Origin: Pyronema omphalodes
Lineage: Eukaryota > Ascomycota > Pezizomycetes > Pezizales > Pyronemataceae
Direction: 5' to 3'
DNA length: 64,000 nucleotides
Assembly (NCBI GenBank): GCA_024516155.1
Contig: JAJJXM010000005.1
Location: 186,001-250,000, forward strand
Shown: positions 32,973 to 45,758 of the stretch, piece by piece
Layout: every line of letters begins with the position of its first letter
Numbering within the stretch: position 1 is the first letter of the stretch
The notes under the pieces: generated by a model
What the model saw: only the letters and a program-made list of their open reading frames with translations
What the model was told of the DNA's origin: nothing
Databases searched by the model: none
Program-made: the position numbers and the translations under genes

Positions 32973-35900
32973 GTATTTAAGAACAACAAATCACGAAGAA
33001 TGCGATATAAAGAAAAAGCAATATAAAGAATCTGATGAATATATTATCAAGCAGTTAGTAGCTATTGATAAAATAGCTGTAGATAATATTACTGGGGATA
33101 TTGTGCGAATAACCAAATGCAGTGATATACAGCTGTGAACAGCAAGTCAGTGATCTGTAGTAACGTGATTACTGATATACAGCCGAGAACAGTATATTCG
33201 ATCAGTGGTATATAGTGATGTTATATGCGGACGATAAAATCCGGTAGATGTGTCAACCGTTTTCGTAGCTTGTGGGTATGTATAATTTATCCCAAGAATG
33301 AAAACGGAAATTTGATCACTATAATCCGCGACTTGAACTTAAGTTAAACTCAACATAGCTTTCAATTATTCATAAATAAGTTCTACATAAGTTATAGCAA
33401 ATTAATAAATAAACAGCGTACAGTATTTAAAGTATGATGGATGATGGATGATTAATGAGAGATGGGAGATGGGAGATGATAAAATAGTGCTGTAATTGAT
33501 GATGAATAGGAATACAACTGTTGAACGAAAGCACAAAAGACCAATTGAAGGTGGAGAACACTATTGATTCAATACGGTAATGATTTAAATCTACGAGTTC
33601 TACGAAAGAGATATACTCAATGTGGAAACTCCACCTCCACTTATAAGTCACATCAACCCTATCTGCGTCCACGACTCCACGAGCGAGTGATCTGAACCCT
33701 AATTGTGGCTGAGACGAGACACTAGAGCCCTAGGTGGCTTCCGACGATAAGATGGAATTTGATGAGGATATTAGTTAGCCTCAGCTGTTGAAGAAGGTTG
33801 AGATGCGTTGCGTTGCGTTGCGTTGAGTAGAGGTAAGTTAATGTAGGTTTATTCATAACACGGGATCATGAGGAATTAGATCGAGAAAATATCATAGGGA
33901 TAGGAGGGGGCCCCGGGCTTCTGCAGCCTCCTTGATTAGCACTTGGGTTAGAATATCTGTAAACTGTTATTATGATTCGGTGTTCATCAGTTGTTATAAC
34001 TCATTACTTGTGTCTCTCTGTCACTGCTTTCAATCAGGCAATAAGTAGCATAACATACCGAAAACGAACTTCATGCCGCAAACAGCCGCATGGCTCTTCG
34101 TTGTTCAATACAACTCAACTTGCTCTATCTACCCCGCGCTTTCTATCAGTTATCATTACAAGCTTCGGAATTTGGAAGAAATTTTATAATACCCAAGAGA
34201 CTCAACATGGCGATACATGATGAATAATAAACCCTCAATTAATCCTCAATTAATCCTTAGTTAATCCGAGACATTAGTGATACAGTGATGATACGGGGCT
34301 ATGTAGGTTTCTATTCGTGATGGTATGAAATAAATAAGTACATGTTAAACATGGGTTGGGATAGATAAATAGACCGGGATATGGCATGGATGGGATGGGT
34401 GCGATGGTTGCGGGTTCTATTGACTGCTTGCTACGTTTTTTGCTACATGGGTCCTTGCTCGGTTGGAAATGTTTTAGTGATTGTTGGAGGTGGGGGGGGG
34501 GGGGGGGGGATTGTTTTTGTTGTGGATATATGGATTCTGGATGTACATAGATTGAACGCTGTATGCTGTATGCTGTATTGATTGATTAAGATCGATGGGG
34601 GATTGAGATCAGAAATTAGAGATGGAGAGCAAAGTAATGAAGTATATTCGAGCACAGAGCTAAGGTGCATAACAGGGCATCATAAGAAGTGGGTAAGCGC
34701 TATTAGCGCTTGTTCTCTTCCACCACATCCACCAGGCTAGCTTCAATATGCTGTATGCTGTATGCTGAATGGTTCTTATGCTGGTATTATCTTATCTTGA
34801 TCTGTCCCTTTTTTCTCTCTCTCTCTCTCTCTCTTCTTCTCTTTCTTCTTTCTTCTTTTCTTTCCCTTAAAAACTTCTAAACCCAAAAATCCTCAAGATC
34901 CCGAGGATCCAAACTTTCTTCATTTTTCATTCTTGCTCTCGGTTTCTGTATCATACGTTCAAAATCCTTCAACTTCCAAACACCATGATTCCAGCAATTT
35001 CAAAGCACGCGCACGTACGCAATTCAACGGTAGTATACATATATATGAAAGCTAATACCTGATACCTATGCTCCAGATATATATATATAGATCTATATCA
35101 GCATAGGGAATTGGTCTGTATGTATGTCTTATTACACATGTTGCTTTTGCTTTGTTTTTCTTGTTTTTTTGCTTATTGTGTTGTATTTGTATCTCCCGTC
35201 CGTAGAAAATATCCGATATTTATTGCATCGCGGATATAGCTTTCGGTCGGAGGTTGGCCGGTTGGCCGGTTGAAGGCACGAGTAGGAGGTATTTGAATTA
35301 GCAGTTGGTCGTTGTTGTGTAAGTACATATCAAATCTAACGAAAAATAATAAATATATGTATATATATATACCCCTGTATATATATGATATTCCTGGATA
35401 CTGGAAATTGGGTATTGGAGATAAGGAACGGAGTTATTATTTGGATTATGATTATGATTATGATTATGATTGTTATTGTTATTATTGTATAGTGCGAGTA
35501 TAACAAAGCTCATACAGTAGCGATTGTTAGCAATGGTGGAGAAGTCGTCGTATGGCATATGCTTAATGAAGTTTCTTCTTCCCAGGTTTCTCCGCTTTAA
35601 GCCCTAGCCTTTGAGCTTCAGACTTTGAAGTCGGAATCTTGTACTCCCAAAGTCTGTATGGTGGCTCCCAAATTCTGTACTCCCAAAGCCTGCAGTGTTA
35701 TCACTCCTAAAGCCTGTGTTCCCACTCCCAAAGCCCCCACTTCCAAAACCTCCCCTTCCAAAACCCTTCTAGAAGACAAAAAAAGGGAGATCCAGCAAGC
35801 TACAGTCAGCTAGCTGAGGGTTCCAGGTTAAGCTCTACTCTAGCTCTAGGGGAATGTGTACTCACGCATAATCCGTGCTCAGACATAAAGGAGGCTGTCG

Positions 35901-38845
35901 GAGGATGTTCGAAAAGCAGTGCATCCCGTAGCCCATAGCTCAGTCGGTATCAAAGCATCCAGGAGGCTTCAAAGCGGCTTCTAGAAGGAATTATAGCTGC
36001 GATGGGATATATGGCACCATAGAGTAGTACGCTATATGTTACTTCGACCACTCGACCACTCGGCCACGCGAGATGTTAAATATCGGTCGCTCGGTTATAT
36101 GTAGCACAGAGGTCTATGGTTGGATTGTATTATAGTATTCTAAGGAAGCTGTGAGTCGTGACCTGGGGATGGTTAGATAGCTTGAAGCTTTGAAGTTTTT
36201 TGAAGTTTTGAAGCTTTGGACTTGAGGTATGTAGCTAGACTTGAGTGATTTTCGTAATGAACTCCTCTTTTGGAAAACTTTCTCGAAGCCTCGGGTCGTG
36301 GTATATCGATGCGTGTAACAGCTGTGGAATATATAAAAGATGAGATGAGATGAAATAAGATGAAATCTTAAGCGATCACCCGATTTTGAGGTGGGTTGAA
36401 TAAGATGTTGTGTTTATACGTTACTGTGGTTATCGGAACCCCAGATCTTGTACATACTCCTGAACACCCCTTACCGCTACCACCGCCGTCCCCACAAAGA
36501 CGGGGGTTACATCCAGTCTCTATCCCTCGTTTAATACCATTCCGAGAGTGCGCACTGCGGTATTTTCTTTGTGCGTACCGTAAAGCACCTCTCCCGTCTC
36601 CGTCTGTGCCTCCGCCTGTCTGGGGAACAGGAACTGCGGGATCCCCGGGATCCCCGAACCCCTATCCCGCGTCACGTCGGGACTCAACAGGAGTGAAGCA
36701 CCGTCCACCATTCACCATTACAGATTTCAAGATTTCAGGGGATATCATAAGATGCCGATACCGAAGCCGACGCCGAACCTCTCCATCCATTTCAGGTGAG
36801 AGGCTACAAAATGCTACTTATGTATGGCATACATAAAATCACGAAGCCATCACCAAACCAAGCCAAGCCGTGCATTTCACACTGCGCTGCGGCTGCACTG
36901 CACTGCACTGCAACTGTGCTAGACAGACAGGTACATAGACAAGCCACAGCCCATAGCCCACATCCCACATGCCATATTCCACATGCCACATGCAATTTTC
37001 AGCCCGTTTTGTTCACTGCAATTTGTTGCGCCTTAAACCGTTGGTGTTGAAGGTTGAAGGTTGGCTTTTGGGCTTTTGGGTTCTTTTACATACTCACCTG
37101 GCTTCGCTGGGATTCGCTGGGCTTTCACTCTTCACTCTTTTATTCGAGTTTCGAGCTTTCCATGCACAAAGTTCAAACTTCAAAGTTCCAACAAGGTCCT
37201 TGACTTCTTGGTGCGGATGATATCCCAACATTGCAAGGCTCAGGTCTCCAGTAGATCGCTGCTCGCAAGCCTCAAGGGCGTTAAAACTGCTGAGGTTAGG
37301 AGATATCAAAAGGGGTTAAGAGTCAAAAACATAATTGGGAATAAAACCATCCCCGTTGGTATAGGCATAGTGGACATAAACAGCAGCCAGCTTCCAAGAA
37401 TCCTGGATGCCTGTTGCTTGTTGCTTGTTGCCTGTTGCTGGACGCTGGTTGATAACTGGACTCCCCCCCCCCCCCTCCTTGGTCGACTTAAGTTACTGAA
37501 CTTCTGCGGCGTGATTGATGTGTATGTATGTGAAGAAACTGTTTTTTCGTTCTTGACCAGCCACCGATAAAAATTCGAATTCCCCGACTTTTACCAACTT
37601 CCCAACTTCCAGCTGCCCGCTGGAGGATGATGACCATTGGCCGTAAATAGTTATGTCTATCTTTTTATGTATGTAAGTGATATGTATCTACATACATACG
37701 CCATTTTTTCCCCATCGCCGCCGGAGTTGGGGAGCCGGTTTGGTGAGGCCGGTGATTGTTCATCGTCAACTTTTGTAGATGAGTTATAACCATGGGAATT
37801 ACATTACGAAATGTCTTAATTATTATGGTTACAGAATGAGTAAAAGATTATTGGCATTATTCATGGGAATTGGTTGGAAGATCACTGCCTCGCCGGGGAT
37901 ATCCATCGTGAAACTCCGTGGACTCCGCCGACTTCGTTGACTTCGTCGACTTTCGAAGTCAAGCTCCCAGCCCCTCGCAGGGCCTCCACAGGGCTCCCAG
38001 GGCTGCGTTACCAAACACAGCATAGAGTCGCCAGTTAGAATAACACAACCTGGTAAGGAGGCTTGCATTCATTTTCATCAAAAAAGGGCGCCCTGGATGG
38101 GATATCATCCATTCGGGATATGGTAACAAGTAATCATCTTTTCTGGTGGCCCCGTTTTCCGTTTTGAATCTCTCCACCCTTCGACTCTCTACACCTCTTT
38201 TTCTACAGAATCTCATCACTCATCCTTCGATCACAACCCCCTATCCTAGGACCTGGAATATTGAAGGACCACCAGACAACTCAGAAACGACCCTTCAATT
38301 CCAGAGTCGTCAAAATAAGAAAGCTTCTCGGCCAATTGAATCGTACATATCGCTGTACCTGACACGTTTTCTTCCGAGGCCAATCGCATTCGACTGCACG
38401 ACACCGCGACAACTCGTCAGACAGACGTAACCAAGATCAGGATCAGGATCAGGCCAACAAGAATCTGTCAGCGTCACGAACCTCAGTTGCGTCCCAGACA
38501 GCTCCCCCGTAACCCGTCGCGACTCCCAGGAACTTGGACTTGGACACCGAACATCAAAGCTTCAATTCAAAGCTTCCACGAAGCAAGGGCCACCCACCCA
38601 CCAACTATCAAAACCGCACATAGATACTGCATACGAGTAGATATCTATTGCATTTAGTATCTTGTATCCATATCTCGAATCTTGCATCTTGCATTTCGTA
38701 TTTCGCATTTCGCATTTCGCATTTCTCAACTTTGCCCCTGGGATACTTCCTCCTCCTGTCTGCGAAAAATTATCACCCACCAAGACAATCCGTCGCATCG
38801 CCTATCTCCTAAGGCAGTGCAGCAGCAGAAGCAGCAGCAGTTCAA

Positions 38846-40315
38846 ATGTCGACTTTAGCCGCCGCCGCCACTGTCCCCCCTCCTGTCCCCGTCCTTCCTG
38901 TCGATGAAGCCTCATTTCCCGTAGCGTCGCACGGTGTGGAGGATCATGTGCAGACGGACGCAGCAAAAGTAGAAACCAGCACCAGCACCAGCACCCGCAC
39001 CAGCATCAGCATCAGCACCAGTATCGAAGATCCCAGTCAAGCTAGTAAGAATGATGTTGCCTCAGACTCCTCGGCCGATGCTTCTTCCAACTCTACCTCA
39101 TCTTCCACCACTTTCAATCTCGACTTGGGAACTCTTCCACCACGCCCTTGCGATATCGACGAACCTATTGTGAACAGCGACAACAGCAACAGCGACAACA
39201 ACACACCTATCGATTCAGAAGCCTCTGACAACGAGGCAACCTCCTCCTCCTCCTCTTCTACTTGCTCCTCCTCAACAAACAAACCAGAGCTCGGGAAACT
39301 TCAAACCCTCGTTCGCGCAACCCGCTCTCTCTCCACCTCAACGCCGATATCTCCTGCGGCTTCCAGGCCTCCATCAATCTACACCCCCGTATCTCGACCT
39401 CAGAGCATCTTTGCCTCCCTAACGTCCGCCTTAAAAATGAACCGCCTTTCAAAATCTTCTGTTACATCAACGGATGTAATCGATGAATTCGCCGGACTAG
39501 ATTTTGCCGCCATCTTAAATTCATACCTAGAGATTCCGGACGGCGCAAACCCAAATGATCCTAAGCAATCAGCGGATGCCAGATTACGTGATGCCGTAAG
39601 CACTGCAACGGCATTGTTGGATCGCGTTTACTCCTCCTATCGTTCCCGTACTGCAAACATCGGAGACACCCTATCAGAGTCAGATTGTTTGAGAGAGGAA
39701 CTACAGGGACAGAAAATCCTTGCTAGTAATTTAAAGGTACAACTTGAACGCGTTGTTACCTCGGAATGTGAAGCGCAGAACCATCTACATGCACAAGCAG
39801 CCAGGATACGACAACTAGAAGAAGACTTGGCATCTGAGCGTAGGGAGAAAAAGGCTATGGAAGAAGAACTTTGGGTTGCTAGGAGGAATCGCTGCAAGAG
39901 AGTTTCGGCCGGAAGTGATAGTGGGTTTGAATCGGATGTGGAGAGTGTTTTGTCCAGGAGTACAAGCACGGGTGCAGTTACCACGGTCGGAGAAGAGGGT
40001 GAACACGAGGCTTGTGAAGATCATTCGGATTGCGGATCTACAACACCGGCAGCTCAAGGAGCTGAAACGAAACAGAGAACTCCATTAAGAGAGAGTTGGA
40101 GCCCAACGTCGGATAGAATACCGACACAGACTCCGGTGATTGTTAGTCCGCCACAGAAACAGGGTGTTTGGGCTGGCTTGTTCAAAAACAAGAGGGATTC
40201 GTCATCATCAAATGGGGATGTTTGGAGCGAGAATAGATACTTGAGAGAACGAGTTCGGGAGCTTGAAAAAGCAGTGGATGGTGCTTTGGATGCGATTGCA
40301 GGAAGGGGGATCTGA
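38846..40315 (+). CDS. Serine-rich coiled-coil protein of unknown function
   Basis: One exon of 489 aa; the ATG at 38846 has an A at -3 (TTCAAATG). I do not recognise a named family. Residues 1-190 are low complexity, rich in Ser, Thr and Ala with TSTSTRTSISIS runs. A folded-looking block follows (about 225-290): FAGLDFAAILNSYLEIP.. and RDAVSTATALLDRVYSSYR. Then a coiled coil, about 295-355, with heptad-like spacing and EEDLASERREKKAMEEELW. A short motif GSDSGFESDVESVLSR may be phosphorylated. The end has a second coiled coil, NRYLRERVRELEKAVDGALDAI. The plan suggests a cytoskeletal, polarity or scaffold protein, but this is inference. A long leader and a T-rich 3' flank surround it. Confidence 0.8.
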   Translation: MSTLAAAATVPPPVPVLPVDEASFPVASHGVEDHVQTDAAKVETSTSTSTRTSISISTSIEDPSQASKNDVASDSSADASSNSTSSSTTFNLDLGTLPPRPCDIDEPIVNSDNSNSDNNTPIDSEASDNEATSSSSSSTCSSSTNKPELGKLQTLVRATRSLSTSTPISPAASRPPSIYTPVSRPQSIFASLTSALKMNRLSKSSVTSTDVIDEFAGLDFAAILNSYLEIPDGANPNDPKQSADARLRDAVSTATALLDRVYSSYRSRTANIGDTLSESDCLREELQGQKILASNLKVQLERVVTSECEAQNHLHAQAARIRQLEEDLASERREKKAMEEELWVARRNRCKRVSAGSDSGFESDVESVLSRSTSTGAVTTVGEEGEHEACEDHSDCGSTTPAAQGAETKQRTPLRESWSPTSDRIPTQTPVIVSPPQKQGVWAGLFKNKRDSSSSNGDVWSENRYLRERVRELEKAVDGALDAIAGRGI

Positions 40316-43300
40316 TAAGGAGGCTTAGAGATGCGTTGACTTTTTTTGGGGCTCTTGAACTTTGACTTTTTTAAAGGTGTTTTATGGCGTTTTGTTTTTT
40401 TCTTTCTTCTTGACTTTTTGATTTTTTTTTTGTTCATTTCTGATTATTGTTATCTTCTTCTCTTTTGATTTTGAACTGACAAACTAACAACCTACGTAAA
40501 ATGATTGTTGAAATTTAGCTTTAGCTTTGACTTTAGCTTTGGGTTTTTTTTTTTTTTTTTTTATACCCTGTGTGTGAAACAACTTTTTTTTGATGGATAT
40601 GATGCATTGTATGTTGTAGATGAGATGAGAGAGGAAATTGTTTTTAGTTGTGAAAAGGATGATGGAGGATTAAAGGAAATTTGGTTGTATGTAAAGTAAA
40701 AATATCTTGTGAATAGCTTTGAATATGTAGCTTTGATGGGTATATTACTTACTACTACGATTACTGCTGCCACTATTGATATTGCTATTGTTGATATTAT
40801 TACGATTACTACTGCTGCTAGATACTGATGTTACTGCTGATATTACTCCCTATTATTATTGATGTTATTACTATCACCACTATTATTACTATTACTACTA
40901 TTACTACTTTTCAAAAGGGAGAGACGGAAGGAGGATTTAACGATGATGACGACTACCTTGAAGAAGGGAAATTTCAATACTGCAAAAGATATTGAGATAT
41001 AAAAAGGATATTATTTTTGAAAATTGAGATTGAGATTGAGATTGAGATTGAGAATGTTTAAGGCGTCAAAATGTTTAAGGCGTCAAGATAATTGAGGCGT
41101 GGATGGCTTGGGGTGCAGTACAGTGTTGTTTGATTTACGGGTGAAAATATCGAATATTTATAGATGTTTTTACATACCATACCATACTATACTATACCAT
41201 ACTATACTATACCATACTATACTATACCATATTAAGGCTATGTATGTATTATGCTGGATACGAAATAAGTGGTTTTTTTTTTTTTTTTTTTTAATGATAT
41301 ATTGGTTGGGAATAAAGATAACTTTCCTTTTTTTCTCACATCCCATCAGTTTTCGCTGAAGAGAGAAGATCCGTGGTCTTTATGTGAACGGAAGGACGAA
41401 AAAAAAATATAAAAAGCTTAACTTAACTTACCCCACCTTCCCACCTTCCCATCTTCCCAGCTTCCCCACCGCGAAACGAAACGAAAGGTTAAAGTTAAAC
41501 GAATACTAGAGTATCGAGACGAAAAGCTTAATTAAACATTGAGACGAGATGGAAGGTTATGTATCGAGACGAAAGCTTAAGCATAGAAACGAAAGCTTAA
41601 GTATACAAACGAAAGTATCAAATTATCAAGTTGTCAAGTTGTCAAATTATCAAACGAAATCCCTATGCGAAACTCCGAGAAACTTCGCGAGATCCCGCGA
41701 GATCCCGCGAAAGTACATGGGATTACATGGGATTACATGGGATTACATGGGATTATGTATTTACTCGACGGGTAGGTACATATCATGATTCATACATAAC
41801 ACATTCTTTGCTTCGCTTCTCTTCCCGTCCTTTCGTTTCCCGGCCGATCTGATCTGATTTGATGTGATTGCCAGTTGCTAATTATTAATTACTGAGGAAC
41901 TTTGGAACCTTTGGAACCCCAAGAATCCCAGGAATCTCAAAACCTTTCCTTCCTTTCTCCAAGTCTTTTCCTTTCTTTCCTTTCTTTTTTTTCTTCCCTC
42001 TCGCTGCTCCCGCCCCGCCGTCGTCCACTGTGAGAGGGGTACATACACAAGCCTCAACGCGTATATGCACGTGTACACGCGGCGTATGGAACACGCATAA
42101 GTCCCTTAAAAAATCCATACATACATATGTAAGCATGGTGCGACATAGTGCGGCAGTAGACTCGCAATGTCGCGATGTCGCGATGGTTACGTACAGTAGC
42201 TACAGTAGCTATCAATCTAAGCTAAGGTCTGCTGTAAGGTACGAGTATGTACACACGGGCGCTGATAAGGCGAAGCTGCGAACTTGTAGTGATGAGGTGA
42301 TGGCGTGTGTTAATGGCGTGTGTTATGAGAAAGAAGGTGTTGGGGTGGTGTTTATATATGGGGAGATGAGGTGTGAAGCGATGGAAAGTGGAAGGTATAG
42401 GGTGGATATTAGAGGAGGTATGGTGGATGGAGATAGATTCATTGTGTTTTTGGGGATTGAGTTTACGGGATTGTTTGGGGGTTGTTTGGGGGATTGTTTG
42501 GGGGGTTGTTTGGGGGATTGTTTGGGGGATTGTTTGGGGGATTGTTTGGGGGATTATCTTTCCGAGATGTGGGGTATGGGGAGTATGGGGAGTATGGGGA
42601 GTATGGGGAGTATGGGGAGTATGGGGAGTATGGGGAGTATGGGGAGTATGGGGAGTATGGGGAGTATGGGGAGTATGGGGAGTATGGGGAGTATGGGGAG
42701 TATGGGGAGTATGGGGAGTATGGGGAGTATGGGGAGTATGGGGAGCACGGGGTAGCGCACACATACAAAGGCATGTTTGCTTACATACACAGAAACCACA
42801 GCAGGTTTTCATTTCTCTTGCAACATACAAACTCTAATTTTTGGATTATCTGCCGGATTAAGAGTATGGAGAGTATGGGGTATGGGGTAGTGTATACAAA
42901 GGCACGTTTGCTTATACTTGGACACAGAAACCACATGTTTTGATCCGTTTTGCACCAGCGAGGCACTATAGCCCTGAAAGCCTTCAACGGGTCAAACACT
43001 GTACGGTGGTATAGAGTAACGGCATGATTTTCACAGTGCGTGGGACTTCCCGTGCTAAAGGTGGTGACAAACACCGCCTTTCGCGTGAGAACATGGCAGT
43101 GTGCTCGTTTTCTATGTATTTGACATATGTCGTGATGTTAGTTTATGTTGTTGAGTTCGAATCCCAGTTTCGAACTTCGAACTTCGAATTTTTGAGACTT
43201 CACCGTGAGTCGGAGGATGAGTGTAATATATGATTGAGATAATTAAAAGGGAATCGTAGATGAGGTATGTTGTATTTTGACGGCGAATTTAATGCATGAT

Positions 43301-44807
43301 GCCGTGTTGATCTTGGATGGGGTTTACAAAGATGGACTTAGTGTTTGATATGATGCATGATGGGTAATGAAGTGTTTTTGCTCATCCCCCGTAGTTAAGG
43401 AGAGAAGAAGAGTCAGATCCCTCAAGAAACAGAAATTTTAATCCTTTCTTCACCCTTTCTCTGAAGGCAGGAAATATCTGGTTGGAGTTATGAAGCTATA
43501 TTTGTCCTATTGGCTTGTTGATGCTGCTATTGCTGTTGCTGTGTATGAATTTTCTATGACGTGCTTCCGAATCGTAATTCTTATACCCTGGAAGTACTCC
43601 ACTCTCCTTTTCATCGAAGGGCAAAGGAAAGGAATTAATGAAAAAACATAACGCAACTTCGACGGAATTAGAGAAATAACGTGCAGCAATGAGTATTTCA
43701 TATCTTCGCCATCACTCAAGGGGTTAAAGTCGAAGGAAATTGAGAAATGGATTAAGAAGACTACTGTTGGAAATAGTCTCGGATATATCAATTATTTCAC
43801 CCCTCAGAACCAGACACAACCCATCGTACTAGTTAGTCTCCTACAGGGAATGTTGATGGGATATTAATAATGCTGGGATTTAATCCCACCTGATGCGCTT
43901 GATATCACTCAAGTAGGATGAAAGATATTTTCCCGCCTATTTGAAGAATGGACGCTATGGCTGATACAAAAAACACAAGACTCGCAGCGCCAAAAGCTAG
44001 ATCAAGCAGCTTGAGATCATTGGGTTGTCGACAAATATCTCTGTAGACAGAAGACGATGTGTATTCCGAAACTCTCGGCAGAGACCGAAATAGTCGATTA
44101 GACCTCACAATCAAGAGCCTATGAGCAATGAGAAGAATAGAATGAGGTATATATAAGATTGGAGCTAGGGGATGAATCAGAATTAGCAGCTGAATACAGG
44201 AAGGAAGAACGGAAAAGAGGCATCGTAATACACTGGCCAGTGAGAGAATGACCGATATATATATATATATTTGGACAATGTTGTTCCAAAGGATAATTGT
44301 ATTTTGTTGAGAATATATAATCTTGCTGGAATAAACTATAACTTGGGATCATTTTTGGTTGTTGAGAAGGTGGAGACGGATAAATTTGACCTGTTGATCT
44401 GTTGAGCTGCTGGAGAAAATCACATAGCCCCATCATTCAGACGTACAGCAAACCATGAATTATACCATTCCTGCTGACTGTGGGCTGGGTGATACAAGCT
44501 TGCGGGGACAACGGGGAAAGATGTGCTCAATATACGTATGAAGTTTTGCAATAACAATCATTGCGATATCTGGGAAAGTTTGGTCAATATTGCTCTCGTA
44601 TATTCCTCAACGAGAAGGAATGGAGAGGTAGAGAAACTGAAAATTTGAATCAATGGTCTTTGGCGAGAATTTTTCTGAGACCTTAGTAACCATGAGACAT
44701 CTTGGGTCACATGCTCCGATATTTGAAAGTATAAAGAAGACGAAAGTCTGAGGATCAAGACATTACAGGTATACTGGGGTACAGAAGAATTTTCAGTGAT
44801 GACCATC
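40316..44807. other. Gene-poor stretch with simple repeats
   Basis: No gene is supported. It holds an 18-plus T run near 40.54-40.56 kb, ATTACTACT trinucleotide-type repeats at 40.74-40.91 kb, GAGATT repeats at 41.03-41.05 kb, CATACTATACTATAC repeats at 41.18-41.23 kb, a 16-base T run near 41.28 kb, CATGGGATTA repeats at 41.71-41.76 kb, the GGGGAGTAT minisatellite (separate entry), and AT-rich sequence from 43.2 to 44.8 kb. Open frames here follow the repeats or lack motifs. Confidence 0.5.
42463..42745. repeat. Two adjacent G-rich minisatellites: TTTGGGGGATTG (6-7 units) and GGGGAGTAT (about 19 units)
   Basis: From 42463 to 42556 a 12-bp unit of the form GTTTGGGGGATT alternates with GGTTGTTTGGGGG. 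From 42577 to 42745 a 9-bp unit GGGGAGTAT repeats almost without error. The 9-bp unit gives open frames in every phase, such as Gly-Ser-Met or Tyr-Gly-Glu, which I do not treat as proteins. A flank of this array is duplicated at 42.86-42.94 kb. Confidence 0.95.
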
Positions 44808-45660
44808 TTGGTTTGGTTTGATTTGATTTTAATCATACACTGACCGAGGCCTGAAGGGCCTATGCAGGATGCTAAGAAAAACCCGAAATCCTGTCCCCCT
44901 GACCAAGGCCACCTAGCGAGGCCCCCTATCTCCTATACCCACACCGCCGAAGAAAAAATACAGTCTCCATCCCGTCATTGAAAATACCCAGTCCCAGCGT
45001 ACCCCCGAAAAAACCAAGGACTCCCCATCACCGCATCCCCGTGACCTCCGTGTAAACCATCCGCGCTTCTGTCCCGCTCCGCCCAAAAGAAAGAAAAGAA
45101 AAGAAAAAACACAGACAAAGTTCCAAGCAGACAATACAAAAAAACAAAGAACGAAAAGAAAAGAAACAACGTGAACGACCTCAACCTGTCTCCTGTCGTC
45201 CCCCCATTTCCAATCCTCCCTTCCGTCCCTCGTCACCAGCGCTCACTCGTAGCGTTGGCCCACCTTCGTGGTCGCCAAAAAGATAAGAAGCGGCTCAGTG
45301 AGGCACTCATCGCTGAAGAGATCAACAGCTTTGAGGAAACCTCGATTACGCCTCCTCTTACCAGTGATGCGTTCCACATCGCGAAGGAGAAGCAAGAAAT
45401 CTTTCCGTGTGGCTGTGCAATCTCCGAAAAGATGGCCCCGGGTCTGACGGGCGTTGGTGTAGTACCACCAACAAGCGTCTGACTCCTTCTTTTTGCTCCA
45501 AACCAGATAGGTTCCAATCAGCGCATGTCCCGAAGCAACCTGCAAGAAGGTCGCGGCTTGCTTCTTGGGAAGGCTGCGTAGATGATCACCTTGGTATGTT
45601 GACCAACTTGGCAAAACATTATTACAATCTGTGACGTTTTTCGAAAGCACGAGTTTTTGG
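44808..45660 (-). mobile_element. 5'-truncated Tad-like LINE remnant with the C-terminal part of the reverse-transcriptase ORF
   Basis: On the minus strand, 45650-45243 encodes a C-terminal retroelement domain: SGHALIGTYL, then CWWYYTNARQTRGHLFGDC, the Cys-Trp-Trp ... Arg-Gln-Thr-Arg-x-His-Leu-Phe ... Cys block that closes many fungal LINE polyproteins. About 390 bp further on comes the 3' end, GGCCTCGGTCAGTGTATGATTAAAATC with AAATC/AAACC tail at 44851-44808, shared with the insert at 17111. No RT catalytic core is present, so the copy cannot move by itself. The 5' border is uncertain. Confidence 0.75.
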
Positions 45661-45758
45661 GAGAAAGACAGTCAAGATTTTCCAGAAAATTTGGGAGGAA
45701 TAACATTCAGAGGCATTGTAGTTCGTCAAGAAGCTCTAATCAGCTCGTTACGATTTTT

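Larger units (their letters stand above)
31882..38845. other. 7-kb gene-poor stretch full of microsatellites
   Basis: No credible gene. Contents in order: a 23-base G run (31906-31928), TTGATG array, GTAGTGATGTATG array, AT-rich sequence with TATACAGC/GTGATATACAGC repeats at 33.12-33.21 kb, CGTTG repeats at 33.81 kb, an 18-base G run (34492-34509), TATGCTG repeats at 34.56 and 34.75 kb, a CT dinucleotide run at 34.82 kb, ATTATG repeats at 35.44-35.48 kb, imperfect CTCCCAAAGCCTG repeats at 35.64-35.75 kb and a 13-base C run at 37463-37475. From about 38.15 kb the sequence is likely the long 5' leader of the following gene, ending in CAG repeats. Confidence 0.5.

Noticed and set aside
35931..36002. 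tRNA-like start GCCCATAGCTCAGTCGGTA
   Set aside because: The D-arm resemblance is not followed by an anticodon arm, T arm (GTTCRA) or matching acceptor stem.
42030..42943. Gly-Ser-Met, Pro-His-Thr and Tyr-Gly-Glu repeat proteins on both strands
   Set aside because: All follow the 9-bp minisatellite, and flanks have no protein character.
43140..43170. B-box-like GAGTTCGAATCCC, a possible tRNA 3' half
   Set aside because: No A box or cloverleaf fits upstream. The sequence belongs to a TTCGAA-rich inverted patch.
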